Below, one piece after another: positions 24,347 to 34,745 of a stretch of DNA of 64,000 bases. Under the pieces are notes generated by a model. That model did no database searches and was not told the DNA's origin. It saw nothing but the letters and a program-made list of their open reading frames with translations. Origin of the DNA: Tenggerimyces sp963762635 (lineage in GTDB: Bacteria; Actinomycetota; Actinomycetes; Propionibacteriales; Actinopolymorphaceae); NCBI GenBank assembly GCA_963762635.1, contig CAVXLQ010000012.1, forward strand, positions 186,001 to 250,000, read 5' to 3'. Each line of letters opens with the position of its first letter. Position 1 is the first letter of the stretch. The translations under genes and the position numbers were made by a program.

Positions 24347-26351
24347 CGCACGCGACGGCGACCGTTCCACCACGGCGACGGCATCCGGCCGAACCCTCAT
24401 GGTGGTCGCGGCCGTCGTCCTCGGTGCGCTGCTCGTCCTCGTTCTCGCTCTGATCATCGGCGACGGCCGGCCCAAGGCCGCACCGGTCGGCGTCCCCGAC
24501 CCCGGCCCGCTGACGGGCTGGGGTCTGCCGATCTCGCGGCTCGCCATGGACCTGTGCGCGATCGGTGCGCTCGGGTCGCTGCTGTACGCGGTCGTGCTCG
24601 CTCCGTCTCGCAAGGAGGAGCTCGAGGGCACGGCCGCTCGGGCGACCCGCGTCGCGGCGAACTTCGCGTGGGGCTGGCTCGCGGCCACCGTTGTCCTGCT
24701 GCTGTTGACGGTTTCGGACTTCATGGCGGCGCCGATCGGTTCGGCCGGCTTCACGACGGCCATCACGAGCGTGATCGTGGAGACGTCGCAGGGGCGGGGA
24801 CTCGGGCTGGTCGCGATCCTCGTGCTGATCGTGGCTTCGTCCGCGCGTGGCATCAAGACGTTGAACGGTGCCGGTCTGCTGCTCGTTCTCGCATTGGCGG
24901 CGCTGCTGCCACCCGCGCTGACCGGGCACTCCGCCGACGCGGCCAACCACGACATCGCGACCTCCAGTCTGTTGGTGCATATCGTCGCGGCGACGGTGTG
25001 GGTCGGTGGTCTGCTCGCGGTGATCGTGTTCGCGCGCAAGGCTGCCGACGTTCTGCAGACGGCGGCGAAGCGGTTCAGCGCGCTGGCCCTGTGGTGCTTC
25101 CTCGCGACGGGCGCGTCCGGTGTGGTGAACGCGTGGGTGCGGCTCGACGCGATCCCGCAGCTGTGGGAGAGCCGGTACGGCTGGCTGGTCGTCGGCAAGT
25201 CGCTCGCGCTGATTGGCCTTGGTGCGTTCGGATTCTGGCATCGGCGGCGGACGCTCGTGGCTCTCGAGGCCTTGAAGGCGGGTGCGTTCCGGCGGCTCGC
25301 TCTGGTCGAGGTCGCGGTGATGGCTGGGGCTGTCGCCCTGGCTGTGGCGCTGGCCCGTACGCCGACGCCGGTGCCGGAGGAACGGTCCATCAGCTGGTCG
25401 CCGGGGGAGGCGATCATCGGGCGCGACCTTCCGCCGGTGACGTTCGATCGGCTGCTGACGTTGTGGCGCTTGGACATCGTGGTGCTGGCTCTCGCGTTGA
25501 CCGCTCTGGTGCTGTACTTCGCCGGTGTCGTGCGGTTGGTGCGGCGCGGCGACAAGTGGCCGGTGGGTCGGTCCGTGGCGCTGGTGTGTGCTGTCCTGCT
25601 GGGCACCGTGGTGCTGACTGGGGGCGTCGCGACGTACGCGCCGGCTCTGTTCAGTGCGCACATGGTGCAGCACATGACGTTGACGATGCTGGTGCCGATC
25701 CTGCTCGCGATGTCGGCGCCGATCACCCTTGCGCTGCGGGCTCTTCCCGCTCGTGGTCGCTCTGGTGGGCGTGGTCCGCGGGAGTGGATTCTCCTTCTGT
25801 TGCACAGCCGGATCGCGCGCGTGTTGACGCATCCGGTGGTGGCGCTGTCGCTGTACCTCCTCACGCTGTACGGCTTCTACTTCTCGCCGCTGTTCGAGAC
25901 CGCGATGCGGTCGCACGCGGCGCACCTGGTGATGCACGCGCACTTCCTGTTGGTGGGTTCGCTGTACTTCTGGCCGATCATCGGCCTCGACCCGATGCCC
26001 CGTCGGCTCCCGCCGTTGGGCCGGATGCTGATGCTGTTCGCGTCGATCCCGTTCCACGCCTTCTTCGGCGTGATCGTGATGTCGAGCAGCACCCTGATCG
26101 GCGGCTCCTGGTACCGCGCGCTGGCGCTGCCCTGGGCCGATCCCATCGCCGACCAGAACCTCGGCGGCGGCATCGCCTGGGCCGCAGCCGAGCTCCCGAC
26201 CCTGATCGTGCTGGGCGTGGTCTTCGTCCAGTGGCTGCGCTCCGACGAACGCGCCGCCGCCCGAGCCGACAAACACGGCGCCGCCGACCTCGCCGCCTAC
26301 AACGCCCGCCTCGCCGCCTTGGCCGAACACGACCGCCGCACCGCTAGCTAG
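24336..26351 (+). CDS. CopD-CtaG fusion: copper transport and cytochrome oxidase assembly membrane protein
   Basis: 671 residues from GTG 24336, with GAAGGGA upstream. The N-terminal half (about residues 25-370) is CopD-like with about nine spans, including LPPALTGHSADAANHDIATSSLLVHIVAATVWVGG, whose histidines should carry copper. The C-terminal half (from about 385) is CtaG/caa3_CtaG: MVQHMTLTMLVPILLAMSAP, HAHFLLVGSLYFWPIIGLDP. The cytoplasmic tail is charged and helical. It imports copper and inserts it into the aa3/caa3 oxidase. This fusion is common in actinobacteria; it is the last gene of the operon. Confidence 0.92.
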   Translation: MSADARDGDRSTTATASGRTLMVVAAVVLGALLVLVLALIIGDGRPKAAPVGVPDPGPLTGWGLPISRLAMDLCAIGALGSLLYAVVLAPSRKEELEGTAARATRVAANFAWGWLAATVVLLLLTVSDFMAAPIGSAGFTTAITSVIVETSQGRGLGLVAILVLIVASSARGIKTLNGAGLLLVLALAALLPPALTGHSADAANHDIATSSLLVHIVAATVWVGGLLAVIVFARKAADVLQTAAKRFSALALWCFLATGASGVVNAWVRLDAIPQLWESRYGWLVVGKSLALIGLGAFGFWHRRRTLVALEALKAGAFRRLALVEVAVMAGAVALAVALARTPTPVPEERSISWSPGEAIIGRDLPPVTFDRLLTLWRLDIVVLALALTALVLYFAGVVRLVRRGDKWPVGRSVALVCAVLLGTVVLTGGVATYAPALFSAHMVQHMTLTMLVPILLAMSAPITLALRALPARGRSGGRGPREWILLLLHSRIARVLTHPVVALSLYLLTLYGFYFSPLFETAMRSHAAHLVMHAHFLLVGSLYFWPIIGLDPMPRRLPPLGRMLMLFASIPFHAFFGVIVMSSSTLIGGSWYRALALPWADPIADQNLGGGIAWAAAELPTLIVLGVVFVQWLRSDERAAARADKHGAADLAAYNARLAALAEHDRRTAS

Positions 26352-26414
26352 GCTGACCTCTGGTCGCTCAGCGATTCAGGGATCACCTCCGACGTCACGG
26401 CCTAGCCTGGGCGC

Positions 26415-26972
26415 ATGAGCGAGGGATCATTCGACAGTTGGTTGTCGAGCCTTCACGACCTGACGAGCTCACGTGATTCTGCGCACGCCTGGCGTGAACG
26501 CAGATATCGATTCGCTTACCGGCTTGGATCGGCGCTCGTGGGGGCGGGGGACAGTCGCCCGGCGCTTCGAGGTCCAGTGGTCTACGGAGTGTGGCTGGAC
26601 TGGGGTCTGCTCTATGTAGGACAGACGATCGAAGCGGAACGTCGCCTTCGCGACCTGCCTATTGGAGAGAGCCATCATCTCGCCAACACGTTTCCGCCGG
26701 AGCTGTGGAGCTCCGTGGTCGTCATCGCCTGGACCGAACTTCCCGAAGCACGGCTGGTGCAACGAGACGTCAAGGACTGTGGCCTGGCGTTGGAGCATTC
26801 CCTCCAGGCGTGGGCGAAGCCGCTGACCAACTCCTCCCGGCGAACCCCGAACGGGAGTTGGAGGCACGTCGACTGGGCCCGAAGCTCCTCCGTCGGCGCA
26901 CGAGCCGCCGCCGAGATCGGTCCGTTGTTCGAGAGCGTCAAGGCACTTTGCGACCCCGCACAGCCTGCCTAG
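26415..26972 (+). CDS. GIY-YIG-like nuclease-fold protein, orphan
   Basis: 185 residues from ATG 26415; TAGCCT lies 6 bases before it, so the message may be leaderless. Residues about 55-145 show a GIY-YIG core: VVYGVWLDWGLLYVGQT (GIY and YVG strands), ERRLRDL with the conserved Arg, and ALEHSLQAWAKPLTN, the catalytic-Glu helix with its terminal Asn. No extra DNA-binding domain is evident. It lies alone between the copper operon and a VOC gene. It may be an endonuclease, or a fold variant. No partner suggests a defence system. Confidence 0.75.
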   Translation: MSEGSFDSWLSSLHDLTSSRDSAHAWRERRYRFAYRLGSALVGAGDSRPALRGPVVYGVWLDWGLLYVGQTIEAERRLRDLPIGESHHLANTFPPELWSSVVVIAWTELPEARLVQRDVKDCGLALEHSLQAWAKPLTNSSRRTPNGSWRHVDWARSSSVGARAAAEIGPLFESVKALCDPAQPA

Positions 26973-27020
26973 CTAAACAAGTTTGACTACCCGCCTTAGG
27001 CGACCTAACCTGGATCTCGG

Positions 27021-27036
27021 TAGTAAAACTTTACTA
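27021..27036. promoter_or_regulatory. Operator TAGTAAA-AC-TTTACTA upstream of the VOC-PadR pair
   Basis: Perfect inverted repeat of two 7-base half-sites separated by 2 bases, 18 bases before the VOC start. It is the obvious autoregulatory site for the PadR protein encoded two genes on. Confidence 0.72.
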
Positions 27037-27054
27037 GCGGAAGGCTGGACCCGA

Positions 27055-27441
27055 ATGCCGACAGTGACTCCGTACGTCATGGTCGAAAGTGCCCGCCGGT
27101 TCATCACGTTCATCGACCAGACTTTCGACGCCGAGATCGGGACGCTCGTCCCGCTGGAGAAGGACCCGCAGCGGGTCATTCACGGGACGGCGCGGATCGG
27201 CGACACCACGATCCATTTCGCCGACTCGGGCGCCAACGGGGAGCAGTGCCTGAAGACGCCGGAGGAGCCGGCGCATGTGCAGCTGTGGCTCGACGTTCCC
27301 GACCCGGAGACCACCCAGCAGCGCGGCGTGGCGGCGGGGGCCAACTCGATCATGCCGGTCGCGGACCAGGGTGACGGCAACCTCTTCGGCGGGTTCGTCG
27401 ACCCGTTCGGCACGCTGTGGTGGGTCACTGGTACGAAGTAG
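27055..27441 (+). CDS. VOC family protein (PhnB-like)
   Basis: 128 residues from ATG 27055, with GGAAGG upstream. MPTVTPYVMVESARRFITFIDQTFDAE, the strand VIHGTARIGDTTIHFADSG, and the end GNLFGGFVDPFGTLWWVTG fit the PhnB/3-demethylubiquinone-like VOC branch. The catalytic metal set is incomplete, so a binding role is as likely as catalysis. It lies 3 bases before a PadR gene and shares the palindromic operator, a typical compound-sensing pair. Confidence 0.88.
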   Translation: MPTVTPYVMVESARRFITFIDQTFDAEIGTLVPLEKDPQRVIHGTARIGDTTIHFADSGANGEQCLKTPEEPAHVQLWLDVPDPETTQQRGVAAGANSIMPVADQGDGNLFGGFVDPFGTLWWVTGTK

Positions 27442-27444
27442 CCC

Positions 27445-28005
27445 GTGTCCGCGATTCGACTGCTCGTCCTGGGAGCCGTGCGCCGGCGGGGCCGCGCGCA
27501 CGGCTACCAGGTGCTCGCCGACCTGGACTCGTGGGGCGCGAACGAGTGGTCGAGCGCGAAGCCCGGCTCGATCTATCACGCGCTCAAGCTCATGACGACC
27601 GAGGGCAAGCTCACGGCGTTCGACGCACCGGCCAGCCCGGCGGGGCCGCCGCGGACGGAGTACGAGCTGACGCCCGCCGGCGAGGAGGCTTATTTCTCCT
27701 TGCTACGTGGGGCATTGGCATCCCACGACGCTCGCCTCGACCTGCTGAGCGCCGCCGTCGGGCTGATCGACGACTTGCCCCGCGCGGAGGCGATCGCGCT
27801 GCTGCGTACGCGCGCCGAGGCGATGGACCAGTGGCGCGACGCGGTGCGTCGCGGCTGGACCGAGCCCGCCGACCTCGAGCAGTGGGGTCCGGTCGGCGAG
27901 GTGCTCGGCCTCTGGCAGCACACCGCCGAGAGCCGGGCGGAGTGGACGCGCCGCCTGATCGACCGCCTGGAGGGCGGCGCGTATGTCATGGCCGACGACC
28001 GCTAG
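27445..28005 (+). CDS. PadR-family transcriptional regulator
   Basis: 186 residues from GTG 27445. The N-terminal winged helix (about residues 4-80) has LLVLGAVRRRGRAHGYQVLADLDSW, GSIYHALKLMTTEGKL and TEYELTPAGEEAY, the PadR signature; the C-terminal half is a helical dimerisation domain (Vir_act_alpha_C type). It likely represses itself and the VOC gene through 27021-27036. Its TAG stop shares the CTAG of the converging GDSL gene, so the two stops overlap by 2 bases. Confidence 0.92.
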   Translation: MSAIRLLVLGAVRRRGRAHGYQVLADLDSWGANEWSSAKPGSIYHALKLMTTEGKLTAFDAPASPAGPPRTEYELTPAGEEAYFSLLRGALASHDARLDLLSAAVGLIDDLPRAEAIALLRTRAEAMDQWRDAVRRGWTEPADLEQWGPVGEVLGLWQHTAESRAEWTRRLIDRLEGGAYVMADDR

Positions 28006-28802
28006 GCGCAGACCCCGGTGTTGCTCCACGGCCAGTAACCCGTAGGCCACTTGTTCGGTGCGAGGTCGCGTTCGAGCGTGTTGTACCAAACGAACGACAG
28101 CTTCGCGTAGCCGCAGTCGCTCGGGTGGACGTGGTCGGAGAAGTCCTTCCGCTCCGTGCCGACGATGTGCTGCGGCACCAAGTGGACCAACTTGCCCTTG
28201 CTCCGTACGACCTTCACCACGCCGTCGTTGTACGCCTTGACGCGTGCCTTGTTCGCCGGGTCGCGGTACTGCGGGATCGTCGCGACGAAGATGTGCGCCG
28301 AGGGCCTCGCGGCTCGGATCCTGTCGATGAGCTTGGACATGCGCGCGGGAGCGTTGTTGAGGTCGTACCGCTGCGCGATGTCGTTGGTGCCGGCCATCAG
28401 CAGCACGATCCGCGGCTTGTACTTGTTCATCCAGGCGGGCACGTTCGCCGACAGCTGGTCGATCCGGTAGCCGCTGTGCCCCTCGTGGTTGTTGTCGCCC
28501 ATCGTGCCCTTGCCATTGCACTTCCACTTGTCCCACTTCGGGCGCGGGCAGCTGCCGACGAAGTTGACGTTCATGCCGACCTTGCGCAGGCGGACCCACA
28601 GATCCCTGCGATAGCCGTCGATCACGACCGCCTTGCCGCTCTTGATCTGGTAGCCCCAGGTGATCGAGTCGCCGAGCGGCATCACGTTCACGAACGGCTT
28701 CGGCTTCGCCACTGCCTGGTTCCGCTCCGGCATCGCCGAAGCCGTTGCCGGCATGGCGAGCACCAGTGCGGCAAGCGCCGCGATGACCCCCGTGCGTTGC
28801 AT
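28002..28802 (-). CDS. Secreted SGNH/GDSL-type lipase or esterase
   Basis: 266 residues from ATG 28802 with AAAGGAAG just upstream; the open frame extends further but the signal peptide (MQRTGVIAALAALVLAMPATASA) fixes the start. Block I GDSITWG, block III GTNDIAQRYD and block V DHVHPSDCGYAKL supply Ser, Asn and the Asp-x-x-His. Four cysteines (CPRPKWDKWKC, CGY, CA) could form disulfides outside the cell. Substrate unknown: polysaccharide acetate or lipid. Confidence 0.92.
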   Translation of the reverse strand: MQRTGVIAALAALVLAMPATASAMPERNQAVAKPKPFVNVMPLGDSITWGYQIKSGKAVVIDGYRRDLWVRLRKVGMNVNFVGSCPRPKWDKWKCNGKGTMGDNNHEGHSGYRIDQLSANVPAWMNKYKPRIVLLMAGTNDIAQRYDLNNAPARMSKLIDRIRAARPSAHIFVATIPQYRDPANKARVKAYNDGVVKVVRSKGKLVHLVPQHIVGTERKDFSDHVHPSDCGYAKLSFVWYNTLERDLAPNKWPTGYWPWSNTGVCA

Positions 28803-28990
28803 GCTCTTCCTTTCGTCGCGCTCGATGGGACCCTTCCTGGGGGCGCGTTCCATGTCAACGAGACCCGCGCGGGCCTGTGGATAACCGCTAGCTGGATGGC
28901 TGTAGCCACCTCGCCCATGCGCGATAGGTCCGCCGGCACTGGTCGCGCCTTACCGCGCCGTTTGACGTCGTGAGTGGCTTGACCTGCAGT

Positions 28991-29046
28991 GTGTCGTGAC
29001 ACGCTCCGAATCGGCCATACCACCCGATTCGGAGCGTGCACGACAC
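28991..29046. repeat. Long hairpin with one bulged base
   Basis: Arms GTGTCGTG + CACGCTCCGAATCGG and CCGATTCGGAGCGTG + CACGACAC pair over 23 bp with only one bulged A. It lies 190 bases upstream of the GDSL start. No T-run follows. The role is unclear. Confidence 0.7.
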
Positions 29047-29509
29047 GCCGCGGTGTGCGGTTAGTGCGTGACGATCGCGAGCGCGAACGCCACGATCCCG
29101 CCGCCCACCAGACCACTGACCAACCGAACTCGCCACAAGCGACAACTGCTGAAGTGATCGGACGTGAGCCGACTCCTTTCTCCTGGCCCTTGGCGGGAGT
29201 CGCGCCGAGGCGGACAGCAACAGGCCGCGTGCGGTTCGTGCGCAGTTGGTTGACGCGTGAGTCGGTGGAGGTGGGGCCGGCTCGCGATGGACGCGCTCGA
29301 GGTGTCGCGGCCGCTGACCGGCACGCGACGGGGCGGGTGGCTGCGTGTGTGTGCCTGCTGATGCTGTCGGGTTGCCGCTGTTGGCGCGGTACAGGGCTCG
29401 GGACTCGATCCGTCGGCGATGTTGCGGGGGTGCAGTGTTGGGCTGGAGGCGACGACGATGCCGCGTACGAGGCGATGGGTTGGTGGCGTGCGAGCGCGAT
29501 AGGTCGACA

Positions 29510-29537
29510 TGATGTATCTTGATGTCGAGATACATCA
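29510..29537. promoter_or_regulatory. 28-bp palindrome upstream of acnA
   Basis: TGATGTATCT (29510-29519) and AGATACATCA (29528-29537) are perfect inverted repeats, and the centre continues the symmetry (TCTTGATGTCGAGA) with one mismatch. Located 95 bases before the acnA start, it is a likely binding site for a dimeric regulator. Confidence 0.7.
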
Positions 29538-29631
29538 CAACGAGTCAAGTTAGGGAACCCTGACCCGCGTGCCGTATCGGCGTCGTGGGCAGGATGAACG
29601 CAGTCGCGACGTGGGCGAGGGAGACATCGAT

Positions 29632-32421
<2,790 letters not shown>

Positions 32422-32494
32422 CTTTCACCGAACAGCTCCACCCGCCACGGGTCCCGCTCTACATTGGCCGCAAGGCCTGTCCGAGGGGGACCCG

Positions 32495-33832
32495 ATGGCG
32501 ACAGAGGAACGCGGCGAACGCGCCGTGCTGTTCAGCGTTGCCGGACTCCGCGAGGATCCCAAAGGGGCGATCGAGGAGCTCCAGTCCACTGACTTCGGCG
32601 TGGTCGTTGTCGGCGGCGAGACCGTGGTCGTCGCCGACTCCGCGACCTTCGCGCGTCATCTGTTCGAGAGCGGTGACGCCGAGCTCGGCGAGGTGCTGGG
32701 CCGCCTGCTGCGCGAGCAGCCGAAGGACTTCGCGATCGACGTGGAGAACGGCCTTCTCGTCGAGACCTCCGGCAGAACGCGCGCGCTGACGAGATCGGAC
32801 ATCCGACCGCCAGGGCCTGACCCGACTCCGCCGCCGACAAGCCGGCGATTCCGCTGCACCAACGGCTCCGAGCGGCACGTCGTGCGACTCATCGGGGAAC
32901 AGTCGGCGCGCAGTGCCCGAAGCAGCTTCGGGCCGGCGGTCCCTGCCCCGGCATCCTCGAGGCGTACTGACGTGATCGGTGCGGTTCTCGCGGAGGTCAA
33001 GGGCCTGGTCGACCGCCGCTTCCTGCTGACCACGTTCTTCCCGGTCCTGGTGTTCCTGCTGATCGTCGGGATGCTCTACGCCGAGATCAACGGCGGCATG
33101 GGCCTGTGGGTCAAGCGCTGGGAGACGTTGTCCGGCGGCGCTCAGGTCCTCGCCGCCGTCGCCGTGTTGGCGGGAACGTTCCTGGCGGCCTCGTTCGTGT
33201 CGAGCAATGGAATCCTGCTGATCCGCCTGTACGAGGGCTACTTCTTCGGTCGCCGGCTCTGGACGCGCGGGGTCGACCGACAGAAGGCGCGCAAGGCGCG
33301 CTTGACGGCCGACGTCGAGCTGTACTACCCGCACGACGACCTCCGGCCGACCGCGCTGGGCAACGTGCTGTCAGCGGCGGAGACGTACCCGCGGCGCGCC
33401 TATGGCATCAACGCGCTCGTCGTCTGGCCGCGGCTCTATGTGCTGGTGCCTGACAAGCTCGCCTCCGCCTCTGGGCCGCTTGACACGGTCCAGTTCCTCT
33501 GCCTGGTGTCGCTGCTGTCGACTGTCCTCGCGGTCGGTGGCGGTGCGTATGCGGCTTTCGAGGGTCTCGGTGCCGCCATCTACCTCGGTCTGGTCGCCGG
33601 AGGGCTGGTCGTGGCCAGGCTCGCGTACAGCGGTGCCGTCGAGGCCGCGGTCGAATACGGCCTGCACCTCCGCGCGGCGTTCGACCTGTACCGCAACGAG
33701 CTCCTCGTCCAGCTGGGCCGTCCGCTGCCCGCCACGCAGGAAGAGGAGAAGCGCACCTGGGCGGACGTCTCCCAACGGCTCAGCACCGGCGAACAATGGC
33801 CGCTGAGGTACGTGCGGAAGGCATCGTCGTGA
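32495..33832 (+). CDS. Unknown membrane protein with a separate N-terminal domain
   Basis: 445 residues from ATG 32495 (GAGGGGG upstream, possible -10 TACATT near 32460). Residues 1-95 are a small soluble domain (VLFSVAGLREDPKGAIEELQ...DFAIDVENGLLVETS). A Pro/Arg/Ser-rich stretch of about 65 residues, untypical of a folded protein, follows, then from about residue 160 (IGAVLAEVKGLVDRRFLLTTFFPVLVF) four membrane spans with a cytoplasmic segment (ELYYPHDDLRPTALGNVLSAAETYP) in between. A GTG at 32971 could start the second half, so this may be two genes joined by a lost stop. No family recognised. Confidence 0.6.
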   Translation: MATEERGERAVLFSVAGLREDPKGAIEELQSTDFGVVVVGGETVVVADSATFARHLFESGDAELGEVLGRLLREQPKDFAIDVENGLLVETSGRTRALTRSDIRPPGPDPTPPPTSRRFRCTNGSERHVVRLIGEQSARSARSSFGPAVPAPASSRRTDVIGAVLAEVKGLVDRRFLLTTFFPVLVFLLIVGMLYAEINGGMGLWVKRWETLSGGAQVLAAVAVLAGTFLAASFVSSNGILLIRLYEGYFFGRRLWTRGVDRQKARKARLTADVELYYPHDDLRPTALGNVLSAAETYPRRAYGINALVVWPRLYVLVPDKLASASGPLDTVQFLCLVSLLSTVLAVGGGAYAAFEGLGAAIYLGLVAGGLVVARLAYSGAVEAAVEYGLHLRAAFDLYRNELLVQLGRPLPATQEEEKRTWADVSQRLSTGEQWPLRYVRKASS

Positions 33833-34197
33833 ACGTGGCCAAGCAGCGAGAGCTGGCGATCGTCGTCGTTCTGATCGTGCTGCTCCTCGGTCTGGCGGCT
33901 GCGATGCGCGACCAGGACAACGTGGTGCCTCCACCGCCGGTCGTCGGCGCGGACGTCCTCCGTGGGCGAGCGCCGTTGGCGGTGACCGCGACGTCGGGCA
34001 CAGAGGTGGGGCGCGGCGACAAGGTGACCGTGCTGTTCTCGCCGCGGCGCGCCGGGGTCGAGGCGATCGTCCTGACCGAAGTGCCGGTGCTCACGGTCGT
34101 CGAGAACGCCTACACGCTGGCGATTCCCGTCGACGACCTGGACGAGGTCGCCGCGGTGGCTGGAGTGTCGGACGTACGCCTCACACAGCCGTACTGA
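33829..34197 (+). CDS. Small single-span protein coupled to the membrane protein upstream
   Basis: 122 residues from GTG 33829, overlapping the previous stop (GTGA). A basic N-terminus (KQRE), one membrane span at about residues 8-25 (LAIVVVLIVLLLGLAAAM), then an extracytoplasmic domain: VVPPPPVVGADVLRGRAPLAVTATSGTEVGRGDKVTVLFSPRRA, ending in an acidic region. It resembles a SAF-like or membrane-fusion-like beta domain, but I would not name a family. Its job is likely tied to the 445-residue protein. Confidence 0.7.
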   Translation: MNVAKQRELAIVVVLIVLLLGLAAAMRDQDNVVPPPPVVGADVLRGRAPLAVTATSGTEVGRGDKVTVLFSPRRAGVEAIVLTEVPVLTVVENAYTLAIPVDDLDEVAAVAGVSDVRLTQPY

Positions 34198-34687
34198 CGT
34201 CCCGAACGAGATCGACCAGCTCGGAAGGAAGCCACAGTACGTCGCCCTCCACCCGGACGGGCATGCGCCGCCCGTCGTCAAGGGCCGCGGTGAGGACAGG
34301 CAGGTCGCGCGCGAGGTCGGGTTCGCCGGCGAGCCCGAGCTTGTCCCGAAGCTCGACCCAGCCGACCGGTCGGCCGAAGTCGTCGGCCAGCAGGCGAAGG
34401 AACTCCTGCTCGTACGCCGGGAGCTGGTCCCAGCACGCGGCGAGGATCGCCTGGTCGAGGTCGGGCAGGTCCGGCTCCGCGGTGGTCGTTTCGCCAAGCC
34501 AGCGGGCGAACTCACGGTAGAAGGCCCCGACGTCGTCCGGGGAGATCTCGGCGGAGACCCTGCGCCACTCGTCGCCCGTCGAGCCAGCGGACCCGATGGG
34601 GAACGACTTCGAAGCGCAGAACGTGCCGAGCGCGACCTGGAACGCGCCGATCCGATCGGCGGGTACCAGCACGGACACGTTCACCCG
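34181..34687 (-). CDS. Hypothetical protein with a winged-helix-like C-terminus
   Basis: 168 residues from GTG 34687; TTTAAT lies 7 bases upstream on the minus strand, a plausible -10 for a leaderless message. The N-terminal half (VSVLVPADRIGAFQVALGTF, then ISPDDVGAFYREFARWLG) looks like a small alpha/beta domain. The C-terminal half, CWDQLPAYEQEFLRLLADDFGRPVGWVELRDKLGL, reads like a winged-helix domain seen in many streptomycete hypothetical proteins, possibly DUF6416. It converges on the previous gene with a 17-bp overlap. Confidence 0.65.
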   Translation of the reverse strand, partial: RVNVSVLVPADRIGAFQVALGTFCASKSFPIGSAGSTGDEWRRVSAEISPDDVGAFYREFARWLGETTTAEPDLPDLDQAILAACWDQLPAYEQEFLRLLADDFGRPVGWVELRDKLGLAGEPDLARDLPVLTAALDDGRRMPVRVEGDVLWLPSELVDLVRDVSTAV

Positions 34688-34700
34688 AACGATTAAAGCG

Positions 34701-34732
34701 CACAACGGGGCCGGTGGTGGCCCCGTTGTGCG
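34701..34732 (-). terminator. Terminator of the four-span membrane protein gene
   Basis: Arms GCACAACGGGGCC (34701-34713) and GGCCCCGTTGTGC (34720-34732) pair over 13 bp, followed on the minus strand by GCTTTAAT. The T-rich tail overlaps the -10 of the next minus-strand gene. Confidence 0.85.
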
Positions 34733-34745
34733 AGGGTCGACGGGA

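Larger units (their letters stand above)
28803..29631. other. 829-bp region without a defensible gene
   Basis: It lies between divergent genes. It contains the 15-mer CGTTCCATGTCAACG (28846-28860), the long hairpin at 28991-29046, a weak minus-strand candidate peptide ending at 29061 (LVGGGIVAFALAIVTH) without a convincing start, and the acnA palindrome at 29510. Longer open frames here look like high-GC chance frames. Confidence 0.6.

Noticed and set aside
24339..26330. 663-codon minus-strand frame antisense to the CopD-CtaG gene
   Set aside because: Typical high-GC antisense shadow, rich in Arg/His/Gln, without a family.
29061..29200. Possible 25-40 residue membrane peptide on the minus strand ending near 29061
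   Set aside because: Only a TTG or weak start is available, and the upstream AAAGGAG is in the wrong position; not enough to call a gene.
28688..29548. Open frames up to 286 codons on both strands upstream of acnA
   Set aside because: They lack codon bias and ribosome sites and overlap each other; compatible with chance in GC-rich DNA.
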